The notes: generated by a model not told the origin, from the letters alone. 46,732 nucleotides of DNA from Phycisphaerae bacterium (GCA_030448225.1 JAUJNJ010000050.1:1-46732), one strand, 5' to 3'; shown: positions 7,821 to 18,689, counted from the stretch's first letter. A program made the numbers and translations.

Positions 7821-8741
7821 ATGGTCCGGCTCTTCATCGTCGCCAACACCGCCAAGCCGCAGGTGGGCCACGCGTTGGAGCAACTGCGGCCGTGGCTCCA
7901 GAGCCGGGTGGAACTGACGGGGATCGAGACGGATAAGACGGTCGACCTGCGCGACGTGCGGGCCGACGTGATGCTCGTCCTCGGCGGCGACGGCACGCTG
8001 CTGTCGGTCGCCCGCCGGCTCGCCGGGCGGCAGATCCCGCTGATGGGCGTGAACTTCGGCCGCCTCGGCTTCCTCGCCAGCTTCACGCCCGCCAACTTCC
8101 GCGACTACCTCGACCGCCACCTCGACGGCGGGCTGCCCGTGCGGCCCCGGCTGATGCTCGAGGCGTCAGTCGTCGCCTGCGGCGTCTCGCTCGCCCCCGG
8201 CGCCGGCGCACCGGTCAGCGCCGACGCCTGCGACGAGATCGCCGCCCGCCGCCGCTTCGTCGCCACCGCGCTGAACGACGCCGTCGTCACCGCCGGCCCG
8301 CCGTTCCACATGATCGAGCTGGAGATCGCCGCCGACAGCGAGACGGGCGTGCGCTACTTCGGCGACGGCGTGATCGTCTCGACCGCCAGCGGGTCGACCG
8401 CGTACAACGTGTCGGCCGGCGGCCCGATCATCAGCCCGACGGTCGAGGCGTTCTGCATCACGCCGATCTGCCCGCACAGCCTGTCGTTCCGCCCGGTGGT
8501 CGTCTCGTCCGACAGCACGGTCCGCCTCGGCGCGGTGCGCGTGAACCCCGGCACCACGCTCTTCTGCGACGGCCAGGCCAGCACGCAACTGCTCGCCGGC
8601 GACCGCGTGATCGTCCGCCGGAGCCCCAACGACGTCCTGCTGATCGAGAACCCCGAGGCGCGCCAGTGGCGCAGCCTCGCCGAGAAGCTCCATTGGGCGG
8701 TCAGCCCGAAGTACAGTGCGGAGGGGGGGAGTGGGGAGTAG
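7821..8741 (+). CDS. nadK: NAD kinase
   Basis: The enzyme phosphorylates NAD to NADP with ATP or polyphosphate. The family signature GGDGT is at residues 55-59. It is followed by NFGRLGFLA, an ALNDAVV motif, and the glycine-rich GDGVIVSTASGSTAYNVSAG segment that forms the nucleotide pocket. At 306 residues it is of usual size. The ATG is preceded only by a weak ribosome binding site. The last residues (AEGGSGE) and the stop codon lie inside the first repeats of the G-rich element at 8716-8957, so the natural C-terminus may have been extended or replaced by insertion of that element. The frame is intact. Confidence 0.95.
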   Translation: MVRLFIVANTAKPQVGHALEQLRPWLQSRVELTGIETDKTVDLRDVRADVMLVLGGDGTLLSVARRLAGRQIPLMGVNFGRLGFLASFTPANFRDYLDRHLDGGLPVRPRLMLEASVVACGVSLAPGAGAPVSADACDEIAARRRFVATALNDAVVTAGPPFHMIELEIAADSETGVRYFGDGVIVSTASGSTAYNVSAGGPIISPTVEAFCITPICPHSLSFRPVVVSSDSTVRLGAVRVNPGTTLFCDGQASTQLLAGDRVIVRRSPNDVLLIENPEARQWRSLAEKLHWAVSPKYSAEGGSGE

Positions 8742-8957
8742 GGGAGTGGGGAGTAGGGGAGTGGGGAGTAGGGGAGTGGGGAGTGGGGTGGTGGGGAGGA
8801 GAGGAGTGGTGGGGTGGTCGGGTGGTCGGGTGGTGGAGTAAAGACGAGGCATCCGGGGCCCAGCGCAGAAACAGTTCGACTCCACCACTCCACCACTCCA
8901 CCACCCGCCCACTCCCTACTCCTCCACTTCTCCACTCCTCCACTCCCCACTCCGCAC
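8716..8957. repeat. Inverted repeat of G-rich words, G-quadruplex-prone
   Basis: The left part is a tandem array built on ggggagta/ggggagtg (8716-8790) and then ggtggtcg words. The right part (about 8880-8957) is made of the complementary ccactcc/ccactcccc words. About 60 unique bases lie between. The plus strand has many G4 runs spaced by three or four bases. The element overlaps the end of nadK and ends just before the next start codon. Confidence 0.75.
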
Positions 8958-9224
8958 ATGCCGACGATCGCCGTCAAAGTCGTACCGGGGGCGAGTCGGG
9001 ATCGGATGGCGGGGCGGTTCGGGGAGGGGATCAAGGTCCAGGTCTCGGCGCCGCCGGAGGGCGGAAGGGCGAATCGGGCGGTGATCGAGGTGTTGGCGGC
9101 GGCGCTGCGGATCAGGCCGGGGCAGGTCGAACTGCTGAAGGGCCAGACGCAAGCGCGGAAGGTGTTTCAGATCGCCTACCTGGAGCAGGCGGAAGTGGAC
9201 GCCCGCCTCGCGCCGTTCCTGTGA
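8958..9224 (+). CDS. DUF167 / YggU family protein
   Basis: The 88-residue protein has the family pattern: IAVKVVPGASRDRMAG at the N-terminus, then KVQVSAPPEGGRANRAVIEV, and a C-terminal helix. The PPE/D-G-KAN-like segment (here PPEGGRAN) is the characteristic motif. The biochemical role of this small, widely conserved alpha/beta protein is not established. The ATG at 8958 directly follows the right arm of the repeat element, so no normal ribosome binding site is present. Confidence 0.85.
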   Translation: MPTIAVKVVPGASRDRMAGRFGEGIKVQVSAPPEGGRANRAVIEVLAAALRIRPGQVELLKGQTQARKVFQIAYLEQAEVDARLAPFL

Positions 9225-9503
9225 CGACCGTTCGAACGCGATCGTCCCCTTTATTGTGACATGGCGGCTTCGGCGGCCCTGATGGGAACGCACCGTGTCC
9301 CGACCGTGACTTGATCAAAAACGCCGACCCGCACCGGCCCATCGGTCTCTCCGCCCCGATCGGCGGTTCCTTCGTCACAGATGATTCAGATTCACCCGCG
9401 CCGGCCCGTCCGGACGCGGGCGACGCCGTTTTCGGCTGGCGTGGGTTTTATCGGGCCGGCTAGAGTGGCGACCGTCTCGAACCACCAACCGAAAGGGAGA
9501 CCG

Positions 9504-10077
9504 ATGTTCAAGGCCGTCTTCGCGTCCGTCGCCGTGCTCGCGCTCACCACCGCCGCGTCGGCGCAGGTGATCTACGAGCCGATCCGCTACCAGCATGCGC
9601 TCGGCGACGACCAGGTGCTCTACTACGGCGGGAGCAACCCGCGGGTCATCGAGAACGCCCGGCGGACCTACCAGCTCTACAACCAGCCGCGCGCTACGAC
9701 GAGCAGGGCCGCGAGCCGCACGACGATCCGCAAGGGCCTCACCGGCGGCGGGCCGTACGTCTACAGCGACGTCGCGCCCTACATGAACCTGTCGCTCTAC
9801 GGGTTCGACGCCGCCGACGCCCGCAACGAGGCCTACGCGAACGCGCCGACCTACTTCCGCAAGCTGCGAACTGCTCCGCGCCGGCCACTTTGCCGCCGAC
9901 GGGTCGTACGTGATCCCCGCGTCGGCCAAGCCGATCGGCGACCGCGTCGTGCGGCGCAACCCGGCTGCGGCGGCGGCGACGCGGCCGGTCCGCCCGCGGG
10001 CGATCATCATCATCCCGAAGCGCCCGGCGGCGCCGAAGGCGAAGGCGTCCGACAAGGGCGTCGCGCTGGCCGAGTAG
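9504..10077 (+). CDS. Secreted protein of unknown function (one frame break)
   Basis: The ATG follows a good ribosome binding site (gaaaggga). The first 20 residues (MFKAVFASVAVLALTTAASA) form a typical signal peptide. The mature part starts QVIYEPIRYQHALGDDQVLY and has no family I recognise. Near base 9872 one extra base shifts the frame. The continuing text is RAGHFAADGSYVIPASAKPIGD, followed by an Ala/Pro/Arg-rich tail with IIIIPKRP, ending ...GVALAE at TAG 10075-10077. The joined length is about 190 residues. A strong hairpin follows at 10109-10145. Confidence 0.7.
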
Positions 10078-10108
10078 CCGCCGACCTTCAATCGAGCCGA
10101 TAGCGCCC

Positions 10109-10145
10109 CGCGGCGCGGCCGGGCCCCGAGCCCGGCCGCGCCGCG
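10109..10145 (+). terminator. Perfect 16-bp GC hairpin after the secreted-protein gene
   Basis: cgcggcgcggccgggc (10109-10124) pairs completely with 10130-10145 around a five-base loop. There is only a short ttcgtt tail. Its place 31 bases after the stop codon suggests a terminator. The stretch on to 10416 holds no gene that I can see. Confidence 0.65.
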
Positions 10146-10416
10146 TTCGTTCCTCGCGCGCGCGAGTCCGCTTGTCCGACCGCGGCGGCGGGCGATGATG
10201 CCGGGCGACGGACGTGCCGTCGCCCGAGGCGCGCGGCGCGTCGCCCACCGCCGTCCGCCGATGACCCGTCGCCCTTCGCCGCCACCCGCGCGCGTCGGCT
10301 TCAGCGGGGACGGGAACCGGCGATGGACCGGCCGGACGTGCGGGCGCGTCGCATGGGAATAAACGGAATCATGTGGGAACGTGCGACCGCGCGGGCCCCG
10401 CGACTGTGAGGCCACG

Positions 10417-11607
10417 ATGATGCGGAAGAAGTCGGTGTCGGCGATGACGGTGGCGGCCGCGGTGCTGTCGTCTCCGCGGTGACAGCACTGGCGGCCGAGC
10501 CGAACGCCCCCTCGCCGGCCGTGAGGCCGGTGCCCGTGAGGTCGATGCCACCGCCGGCCCGGTTGACGAAACCACCGCGCCCGCCGGCCAGCCCACCCCG
10601 GCATCCGCCGAAGCGCGACCAGCCGACGAGGACACCGCTGCCGCACCACCACCGGCCGGTCGCACCGTCGCCGCAGAAGCCGACGTGCGGCCGGCATCGG
10701 CACGAGACGCCGACACCGCGCCAGCCGGCGAGCAACCCGCGGCCGCTGCCGAGAACGGAACGACGCCCCGCGACGAGCAACCTGCGGCGGCGGGTGAGGC
10801 CGGCGCGGTTCCTGGCGACGCCCAACCGGCCGCCGCTGCCGAAAGCGGCACCGCGCCGAGCGAGGACAACCCGCGGCGGCGGGTGAGGCCGGCGCGGCAC
10901 CCGCGGACGCACAACCGGCGGCCGCTGCCGAGAGCGGCACCGCGCCGAGCGAAGGACGACCCGCGGCGGCGGGTGGGACCCGCGCGCCTGGTGACGCCCG
11001 GCCCGCGGCGGCTAGCGAGGCCGGCGCGCGGCGGGTGACGCACGACCGGCGGCGGGGGGCACGATCGACGGGCGACGGCCGGTCGGGCGCGGCCGCCGGA
11101 TCGCCCGCGGGCGACGCGCGACCCGCTGCGGCGGGCGTGCCCGCCACGCGACCGGCCGCGCGGGGGCAGTCGGCCGACCAGCTCATCGGCGAGATGCTCA
11201 AGCCGCCGGCCCGTCCCGACGGCGCCGCGCTGCCGACGCCCGACGAGCCGCCCGCGGCCGACCGCACGAGCGGCAAGGGGGCGGTGAAGCCGGGCGCGCC
11301 GATCGTCAGCGTGCTGCGCGAGGGCACGTTCCTTGTCGACCGCGTCGGCCGCCTCACGCGCAGCCTCGACGGCACGCACGCCGAGTTCACGTTCGAGGCC
11401 GACGGCCAGGCGCTGCAGGACCCGCCGGTCGTGATCGTCCCGAACCTGAAGCTGATGGCGATGGAGGACGCCGCCGAGAACGCCAAGCGCGACCTGCGCT
11501 TCCGCGTCAGCGGCATGGTCACCGAGTACCGCGGCCGCAACTACGTGCTGCTGGAAAAGGTCATCGTCGTCCCCGAGGCCACGCAGCAATACCGCCTCAC
11601 GCGATAG
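10417..11607 (+). CDS. Secreted protein with Ala/Pro/Glu repeats and a conserved C-terminal domain (frame-broken)
   Basis: The ATG at 10417 has gagg about five bases upstream. A signal peptide starts MMRKKSVSAMTVAAAVLLS and ends near TALAAEP after a frame change. The middle (about 10690-11040) is a low-complexity stalk of roughly 15-residue units such as PAAAGEAGAVPGDAQ and PAAAAESGTAPSE. Several frame changes scramble it. The C-terminal ~150 residues are in one frame: SADQLIGEMLKPPARPDG, TFLVDRVGRLTRS, HAEFTFEADGQALQDPPVV, FRVSGMVTEYRGRNYVLLE. They look like a compact beta-rich domain, possibly OB-like, preceded by the disordered linker. I cannot name the function. It is likely anchored or periplasmic. 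Confidence 0.65.
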
Positions 11608-12086
11608 TCGATCGACGGCACCATGATCGGCGGTTGCCGCGTACGGCCGGATCGTGCAGCGACCCTGCCGACTTCCACCCATAGGGGAGGTTCGATTGCG
11701 GCCGGTCTCGCGAGACCGGCGAGAGATCCTCCGCCCGGCGCAGGACAAAGACTTCCGGGCACTCCGTCGGCCACGGACGCGCGTGGACCGTTCGGCGCGA
11801 CCGGTCCGATCACTAAACGCGCGGGCGGCGCGGACGCGTCGCCGCACGAGGTTTCCGCACGCTGCACCGGGGTCCCGCAGTTTGCCGTCGGCGTTCTCGA
11901 ATATTGCAAGACATGATCTTGCGACGAGAGTTCCTGGGCGTTCGAAGTCGCTGCACGGTCAGGTGCGGGGTTACCTGCGCGGATGAACGCGGGCACAGGC
12001 GCTCGTCATTCAAGGCTCGCGTCCTCGCCAATCGCGCCGCACGCGGGCGCGGTCCGTTTTCGAGCAAGCCATACCGGAGAGGGTCG
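11608..12086. other. Intergenic region with a perfect 20-bp palindrome
   Basis: I see no plausible gene here. The notable feature is gccggtctcgcgagaccggc at 11701-11720, a perfect palindrome. It could be an operator for a dimeric regulator or a hairpin. The ribosome binding site of the next gene (ggagaggg) ends the region. Confidence 0.5.
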
Positions 12087-13448
12087 ATGCCGGCGAAGCA
12101 GGGGTTCAGCGAGCGGGCGTGGGAAGAGATCATCAACGAGGACATGGCCGGCGCGTGGATCGACGCCGTGATCGAAAGTGCGAGGCGCCGGCCGGGCGAG
12201 CCGTTCGCAGACGCCGGCCCACTGCTGGCGGCGATGCTGCAGAAGGGTGTGACGAAGGAGCAACTCTGCCGGCTCGCGCGGATGATCCGGTACGAGGCGG
12301 TGTTCGCGACCGTGACGCTGGCGGCGGAAGAGGGGCTGGACGCCGAGCAACTCGACGGCGTGCACGAGGAACTCCTGTCGGCGGACCCGAGTGGCTTAGA
12401 GGGCCGGCCGGGGTCCTGGCCGGTCGAGCCGGAACCGGCGCCGGTGCTCCCGGCCGCGCGACGTGCGAAGATCAAAACAAAATTGCCCAAGAAGCGGGCC
12501 GACGCGCCGGCGAAGGCCGCGACGACGCGACGCAGGGATTTCCGGGACGCGCCGCTGCTGACGCTACCTCAGGGGGATGCGTTCGCCTTCACCCCCGACG
12601 GCTCTCGGCTGTGGCTCGCCCGCACGTCGGTCACCGCCACGATGGTGCGGGGGTTCGCGGTTCCCGGCGGCGAGGCGTTCGCGGAGTTCAACACGCTGCC
12701 CAACCTCCGCTCGCTCGCCTGCGCGCCCGACGCCGGCCGCCTCGCCGCCACGAACCACGACGGCGTCGTCGCGATCCTCGACGTCCGCGGCAAGGAACTT
12801 TGGAAGAGCGCCAAGACCAATGAGGAGTCGCGCCAGGTGGCTTTCACGCCGGACGGCTCGGTCGTGCTCAGTTCCGGCTCCGAAACTTGCGTCCGCCGTC
12901 GCGACGCCAAAACGGGGAAGGAACTCCCGCCGCTCGACCTCGGCAAGGGGTGGCTCGCCGGGAACTTCGCCTTCTCTCCCGACGGCGACACCCTCGCCCT
13001 GGTGGGGGTGGAGATCCCCGGCGCGGCGTTCGTGAGCTACTGGGACTGGCGGGTGGGGGAGGAACGGTCCCGCCACCGGGAACCGGCGCTGATCTCGGAC
13101 GTCGCCTTCCAGCCGGACGGGCGCCACCTCGTGGTCGCGGGCTCGCGCGAGGTGAGCCTGCGCGACGTGACATCGCACGACCGTTCGCCGCCGTTCAAGC
13201 TTACGCAACCGCTGTGGGGCGCCAGCCTCCACCCCGCCGGCCACCTGCTCGCCTGCGATACCACGAACGGCTCGGAGATCCGTGCGATGCCCTCCGGCAA
13301 ACTTCTGATGCGCCTCGACACGAAGAAGATGTTCCCCCGCAAATTCGCGTTCTCCCCCGACGGCCGCCACGTGCTCCTGGCCACGCGGCCGAAGAGCTTC
13401 CTGTGGAACGTCAGCGCGCTCCTCGGAGAAGCCGCAAACGAGACGTGA
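12087..13448 (+). CDS. Propeller-like (WD40-type) repeat protein
   Basis: The 453-residue protein starts MPAKQGFSERAWEEI behind ggagaggg. Residues 1-120 are helical and acidic with no signal peptide, so the protein is probably cytoplasmic. A Lys/Ala linker (KTKLPKKRADAPAKAA) follows. From about 150 on there are repeated propeller strands of the form AFTPDGS(R/V)L, for example FAFTPDGSRLWLA, VAFTPDGSVVLSSG, FAFSPDGDTLALVG, VAFQPDGRHLVVAG and FAFSPDGRHVLLA. These give about seven blades, typical of WD40/YVTN-like domains used in protein interaction. The partner is unknown. An earlier in-frame start is possible but has weaker signals. Confidence 0.8.
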   Translation: MPAKQGFSERAWEEIINEDMAGAWIDAVIESARRRPGEPFADAGPLLAAMLQKGVTKEQLCRLARMIRYEAVFATVTLAAEEGLDAEQLDGVHEELLSADPSGLEGRPGSWPVEPEPAPVLPAARRAKIKTKLPKKRADAPAKAATTRRRDFRDAPLLTLPQGDAFAFTPDGSRLWLARTSVTATMVRGFAVPGGEAFAEFNTLPNLRSLACAPDAGRLAATNHDGVVAILDVRGKELWKSAKTNEESRQVAFTPDGSVVLSSGSETCVRRRDAKTGKELPPLDLGKGWLAGNFAFSPDGDTLALVGVEIPGAAFVSYWDWRVGEERSRHREPALISDVAFQPDGRHLVVAGSREVSLRDVTSHDRSPPFKLTQPLWGASLHPAGHLLACDTTNGSEIRAMPSGKLLMRLDTKKMFPRKFAFSPDGRHVLLATRPKSFLWNVSALLGEAANET

Positions 13449-13634
13449 GTCGCCGTGGTGGGCGCTGCAACTAGCGCGATGCCGTTCGGTACGCCCGCGT
13501 CCCGGCACTTCAGGGGAGTGCCGGCAGTGTATCGCCCGCGCGGGATGGGTTGTTCGTCCGTCGCGTCCGCGACGAGAACCTCACGCCCGAAATCGCGGGC
13601 GAGTCAGGCCGCATCGGGTAGGTACGGACGTGCC

Positions 13635-16600
13635 TCACTCCGGGCGGGGTACGCGGATCAGCGGGCCCTCCCGCGGCAGGAACCAGACGCCGGTCTTATC
13701 GAACGCGATGCGGGTGAAGTCGTTCCGCGGGATCGGCCATTCTCGGCGGGCGACCTCCTCGATTGTCCAGTTCTCCACCGGCCCCTCGGGGATCGCGCCC
13801 GGGGAAGCCGGGCGGGGCCTGGGGCACGCGGACGATGCGGGTGGGGAGCTTGGGCTTCTCCCCGTCCGGCAGCTTTCGCAGCCGCAGGTGTGAGCAGCCG
13901 CCCTCGTGAAGCAGGTACGTCTCGCAGTCGGGCGCGACGGCCAGGCCCGATGCGGCGCCCGCGCCGGGCACCTCTGTGACGGCCCACGCCTTGAGCGACT
14001 GCGACCGGTCCTCCTCGCGGAGCGGGCCCGACACGTCCGCCCACACCGCCGCATTGCCGCGCCCGCCGTGGACGGCGAACCAGATCCCGCCGTCGCGCCC
14101 CTGCTGGAACGAGATCCGGGCGCCGCCGAACCCGGGCACGCCGGTGAAGCCGCCGCGGTTGCCGAGCCGTCGCATCCACTGCGTGCCGTCGCGCGAGAAC
14201 GTGGGGGACCAGACGGCGCCCTGGCGGTCGGCCCACAGTCCGTTGGAGAAGATCGTCTGCGGCCCCAGCGCCGCGAGCAGCCGGGGGTGAAGGCCGGGCT
14301 CCCGCGCGCCCTGGGGGATGACGTCGGGCTTGCCCGCCTCCTCCTCGGTCACGTGCCAGATCGCCCAGTACCCGCCCGGCGTGAGCTGCATGTCCGCGAG
14401 CACCTGCACGATCAGCGCGCGGCCGCCTTGGCCGACGAGGACCGCGCCGTCGCTCGGGAAACGTCCCTTGAGGGGGATGAGGCGCCAGAGGTCCGTGAAG
14501 CGATGGCCGTCCCAGTGCCAGAGGCGCCGCCCCTGGCGCTCGAGCGTGTCGTCGGCGGGCACGACCGGCGGGGCGTTGGCGGCGCCGGACGTATCCTCGG
14601 TGAGCCATAGGCCGCCCTGCCCGTCGGCGGCGAGCATCAGCTGGTACCGGAAGCCGGCGCCACCGTCGTCGGCGGACGTGTCGGCGGCGAAGGCGCGGGC
14701 GGGCGTCATCTTCGCGAGCCGCTCGCCGTGGCGCTCCACGAGCGTGCGGACGTCGGGCGCGACGTCCCACGTCCGCCCGTCCCAGAACATCGCCGCCCCG
14801 CGCCGCGCCGCGATGCAGCCGCCGTCGAGCGGCACAACGGCCTGGAGGTCCTTCCCCTCCGGCGGCAGGTCGACGCGCGTCGGCTCGGGCCCGTCGAGGC
14901 GGAGCAGCACGTCGGGCTTGCCCGGCTGCGACCGGATCGCCCAGGCGTTCCACGGCGGGGCGAGGTCCCGCTGGCTGAAGATGCCGCGCACGCCGTCGAA
15001 CTGCCGCTCCTCGTCCGCCGCCGGCCGCGCCTGCGCGGGCGCGCCGCCGCCGCCGGCGACCTGCGGCGGCCGGCGGAAGATCATCATCGACGAGCGGTTC
15101 ACGCCGTTGAGCGGGAGGTAGACCCGCCCGTCCGGGTCGGCCATCGTCGGCAGGCGCACGCTGAGTCCCGCGGGCACGATCCGCTCGAGCCGGCCGTCGC
15201 GGCCGACGCGGTACCCGCCGCTGATCCAGAGCCCGCCGTCGTGGTCGAGGACGTTCGGCCCCGACGTCCTGACCAGCAGCTCGTTCGGGTGCGGCCCGCC
15301 GTAGCCGGCGGCGGCCCACTCGGCGCGCTCGATCGGGCGGACGTCGAACGACGCGGTTGCGGGGTCGAAATAGACGAGGCAGTCGGCGACCTCGCGTTTC
15401 GCGCGGACGTCGATCGCGCGGTGGGCGTGGAAGACGAAGCGGCCGTCGGGCGAGTCGGCCTGCGGGTAGGGCATGAAGAACCGCCACCGCCCGCCGATGA
15501 CCGGCACCGCGTCCTCGTCGCCGCGCGCGACGCCCTCGGCGGCGTCGAGCACCGCGCGGAGCCGCTCGCGCGAGCGGTCGGTCGACGCCGCGTCGATCGC
15601 GCCCCGGATCGCGCCCACCGCGCGTCGCCCCATCGACGCCAGCGTCTCGGCGGCGGCGGTCCGCTTCGCCTCGTCGGCCTCGAACAGGTCGGCGATCAAG
15701 GCCTCGGCGCGGCGCCCGGCGTCGGCCGGCCACTGCTCCCACAGGCCGAAGCGGTTGGCGAGGTAGACGCGGCCGTCGGGCTGCGGCCAGGCGGCGTACA
15801 CCGCGTCGTACACGCCCCATCCGACGCTCGACCGGTCGAACCGCCACGTGCGCCCGTCGAACCGCAGGAAGTAGACCGGCCCGATCCGCGGTCCGTCCGA
15901 CCGGTCCTTCCACTGCTGGTGCCGCAGTCGGTCGGGCGAGGGCGGGATCGGCTCGACCTTCAGCCCGTGCGACTCCAGGATCGGGTCGGACAGGCCGAAC
16001 TTCGCGATCGTGACGAGGTCGCCGCCGGCGGGTCCGGGCGCGGCGGGGTCGTTCGCCGGCGCGGCGTCGTTACCGTCGTCGCCGTCGCCGTTGCCGTCGC
16101 GGTGCACGACGCAACTCAGCGCTTCGAGCCGCATGTCGAAGCGCGGCATCGTGGGGGGCAGGATGCGGAAGTACGCCCAGGTGCCGTCGGGTCGGCGCGT
16201 GTGGACGCCGCCGCCGCCGGTGACGGCGTCGTCGGCGACGCAGCCGGCGATGAAGTGGAAGTTGCGGGCACGGTCGGCGCAGGCGACGGGGTACCAGCGG
16301 CCGAGGTCGTTCAGGTCGCGCCGGCTACCGGCGGCGAACTCCTCTTTCGGCAGCTTCTCCTCGGCCGCCAGGCGGGCGAATTGGTCGGGCTCGACATCGG
16401 CGGCGGGGCGGCCGTCGGCGCGGCGGTAGGTCCACCGCTTGCCGTCGAAGCAGCGGAGCAGGTGCGGCGTGTGCGCGGCGACCGCCCAAATCGCGCCGGC
16501 CGGATCGACCAGCACCACCTCGCCGCCCTCGACGAGGTTCGTGCGCCCGGCGTGTGCCGCCTCGATGGACGCGCGGAACGCCTTCTCCCGCGCCTCGTCG

Positions 16601-16953
16601 GCGCGGGGCCGGCTGTCGAGCGACTCGACGTCCGTCGAGAACCAGAGCGGCCCCGGCGGCGCGCCGACCTTCGCGGCCGCAGTGGGGCCGCTGAACCGCA
16701 CGGCGGCGATTCCGGGCGGCAGCGCCGTCCACCCGTGCGCGTCGAGCGCCTTGCGTAGTGCCTCCCGCGCGTCCGGCTTCTGATCCGTCTTCGGTTCGGT
16801 CGGCGACGTCGTTGGTCGGGCGGGTGCCGGGGGCGACGCATCCTGCGCCGCGAGCCGGGGGACGGGGGCGAGGCAGAAGGCGATCCCCAGGAGCGCAACG
16901 AACGAAGCCGCCGTCGCCGAACGCGTGATTCGGGCCCCGTGCAGTGGACGCAT
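13635..16953 (-). CDS. Large secreted propeller-like protein (one frame break near the C-terminus)
   Basis: The start at 16953 has a good ribosome binding site (ggggaggg). It encodes a signal peptide (MRPLHGARITRSATAAS..., cleavage near RLAAQDA) and a Pro/Thr-rich linker. The body of about 1,050 residues has scattered propeller-type motifs: GAIWAVAAHT, GRVYLANRFGLWEQW, HDGGLWISGG, GGLWLTEDTS, GGIWFAVHGG and GVWFLPREG. A helical insert (about 480-560) has HEAT-like ALIADLFEADEAKRTAAAE. Near 13795 a base change shifts the frame. The true ending is in the next frame (EGPVENWTIEEVARREWP...PLIRVPRPE), with the stop at 13635. The repeats resemble two-component-regulator propellers, but no kinase part is present. 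The ligand is unknown. Confidence 0.75.
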
Positions 16954-17145
16954 GATCCCTCCCCGTTTGGACCGCGGTCGGTCGCCATGACGCCGACGAA
17001 GACGTTGGGGGAGATTGTCGTTCTGGCGCGCGCGGGTGCAAGCCAACGGCGCACGACACGACTCGTCGACGAAGAGCACGGGCGAGCCGCCGATGCCACA
17101 ACGACTGAACCCGCTCTGTCCAACACGCTTCAAGCGCCTGCGGCG

Positions 17146-18656
17146 TCACTTCGGGAGCTTCCACAGCGTGTAGTACGCGACCGGGTGCAGCAGGCCCTTC
17201 GCGGCGTCCTTGGCGGACTTGACGCCGTCGAGGTGCAGTTCGTGGACGCTGCCGATCCGCATGCCGGTGACGGTCAGGCGGACCTTCAGGCCGTCGTCGC
17301 TCACCTTTGCCGCGGTGATGGTGGGGACGGTGGGGTCGACCTCGGGGCTGCCGTAGTCGGCGCGGTAGACGTAGGTGTAGGCGGACATCGCGTAGCTCTT
17401 GGGGTCGGCCGCCGTGGTCTTGTCGACGGGCTCGGTGAACGCGAGTTCGAAGCCGTCGGGCTTCACCTTCATGTCGAGCAGTTCGAACGGGACCTTGCCG
17501 GTCCAGACGACGCGCTCGAGCGCGAACTCCTTCGGGCCGGTCGAGCCCCAGCCGCGGTTGGTGCCGCCGACGAGGAGCGACCCGTCGGGCGCCTGCACGA
17601 CCGGGACGTTGCCCGACGAGAAGCCCGCGAGGAACGGGATGGCCACGCCCTGGTACCGGCCGTCGACCTGCTCGACGACGCAGCGCGTCAGGTTGCTGTG
17701 CGACTGGTCGGCGACGAACAACTGGCCGGCGAACGGGCCGAACTTCCCGGCCGACCGGTCGCACTGGATGCCGCTGGCCGACTTGCCGACCTTCGCGTGC
17801 GGCAGCAGCACGGCCGGCGGCTCGAACTCCTTGATCCGCTCGGCCTCGACGTGGAACCGGCTGTCGGTCTTGGGTGCCGTCGGCTCGGGGCCGAGGTTCT
17901 TCGCCAGGCTGTACCACTTGTTGCCGACCGGGTGCCCGGCGAACGTCCCCTCGCGCGCAGGTGCTTCAGCGAGCTCGTGCCGTTCCACGGGCCCTGGTTG
18001 TCGCAGTAGAACAACTCGCCGTTGGCGTCGAACCCCAGGCCGGCGGGCGAGCGGATGCCGCTGGCGTACGGGTGGGCCTTGCCGTCGGGCGTGATCTTCA
18101 GGCACCACCCGCGGAACGCCGCTTCGCTCGAGAACGACCCGGTCAGGCACAGGACGACGAACAGGTTGCCGTCCTTGTCGAACTTCGAGCCGATCGGGTA
18201 CTCATGGTAATCGCCGCTGATGCCCCAGTCGTCGCAGAACGTCTCGTACACGTCGCAGACGCCGTCGTCGTCGGTGTCCTTCAGCTTCGTCACCTCGCCG
18301 CGCTGCACGGCGTAGAGGAAGCCGTCGCTGGGGTTGTGGGCCAGGCCGAGCACCTCGTGCAGGCCGCTCGCCCACCGCTTGAACACGGGCCGCTTCGGCG
18401 GGTCGGCCAGCGCGCCGCTCACCATGAAGACGTCGCCGCGGCGCGTCGAGACGGCGACGGTCTGGCCGTCGGGCATCACCTCGATCGCGCCCACCTCGAG
18501 CGTCAGGTCCGGCGGGATCGGCAGCGACACGATGCGGTAATGCTCCGCCTCATCCTTCGGCTGGAGCGACGCGACCTTCGGCGCCTTCTTCGCCTGCGCG
18601 AGAAGCGTGGCCGGCACCGTCAGCAGCAGGGCGAGGATCGTGATCGTGATTCGCAT
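17146..18656 (-). CDS. Secreted six-bladed-propeller protein, PVC dehydrogenase-like (one frame break)
   Basis: A signal peptide (MRITITILALLLTVPATLLA) starts at ATG 18656. The body follows the sorbosone-dehydrogenase-like propeller seen in Planctomycetes and relatives. Blade motifs are LTLEVGAIEVMPDGQTVAVS, GFLYAVQRGEVTKLKDTDDD (calcium-loop-like), DKDGNLFVV and GLGFDANGELFYCDNQGPWN. After a frame break near 17960 it continues AGHPVGNKWYSLAKNLGPEP. It ends in an immunoglobulin-like domain (FELAFTEPVDKTTAADPKSY...ELHLDGVKSA). Many homologues carry a C-terminal CxxCH haem domain; I see none here. The neighbouring multihaem cytochrome gene on the same strand could be the electron partner. Substrate unknown. 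Confidence 0.78.
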
Positions 18657-18689
18657 GATTGGCATCTCTTGCATTGCGGTAGAGGCGGG

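Noticed and set aside
14728..16758. A 676-codon plus-strand frame across the large propeller-like protein
   Set aside because: It is antisense to a minus-strand gene with a signal peptide and ribosome binding site, and its product is low-complexity Arg/Gly/Val text.
16325..17917. A long minus-strand frame bridging the two propeller-type genes
   Set aside because: It overlaps both real genes in another frame, and the product is Arg/Gly/Ala-rich with no motif.
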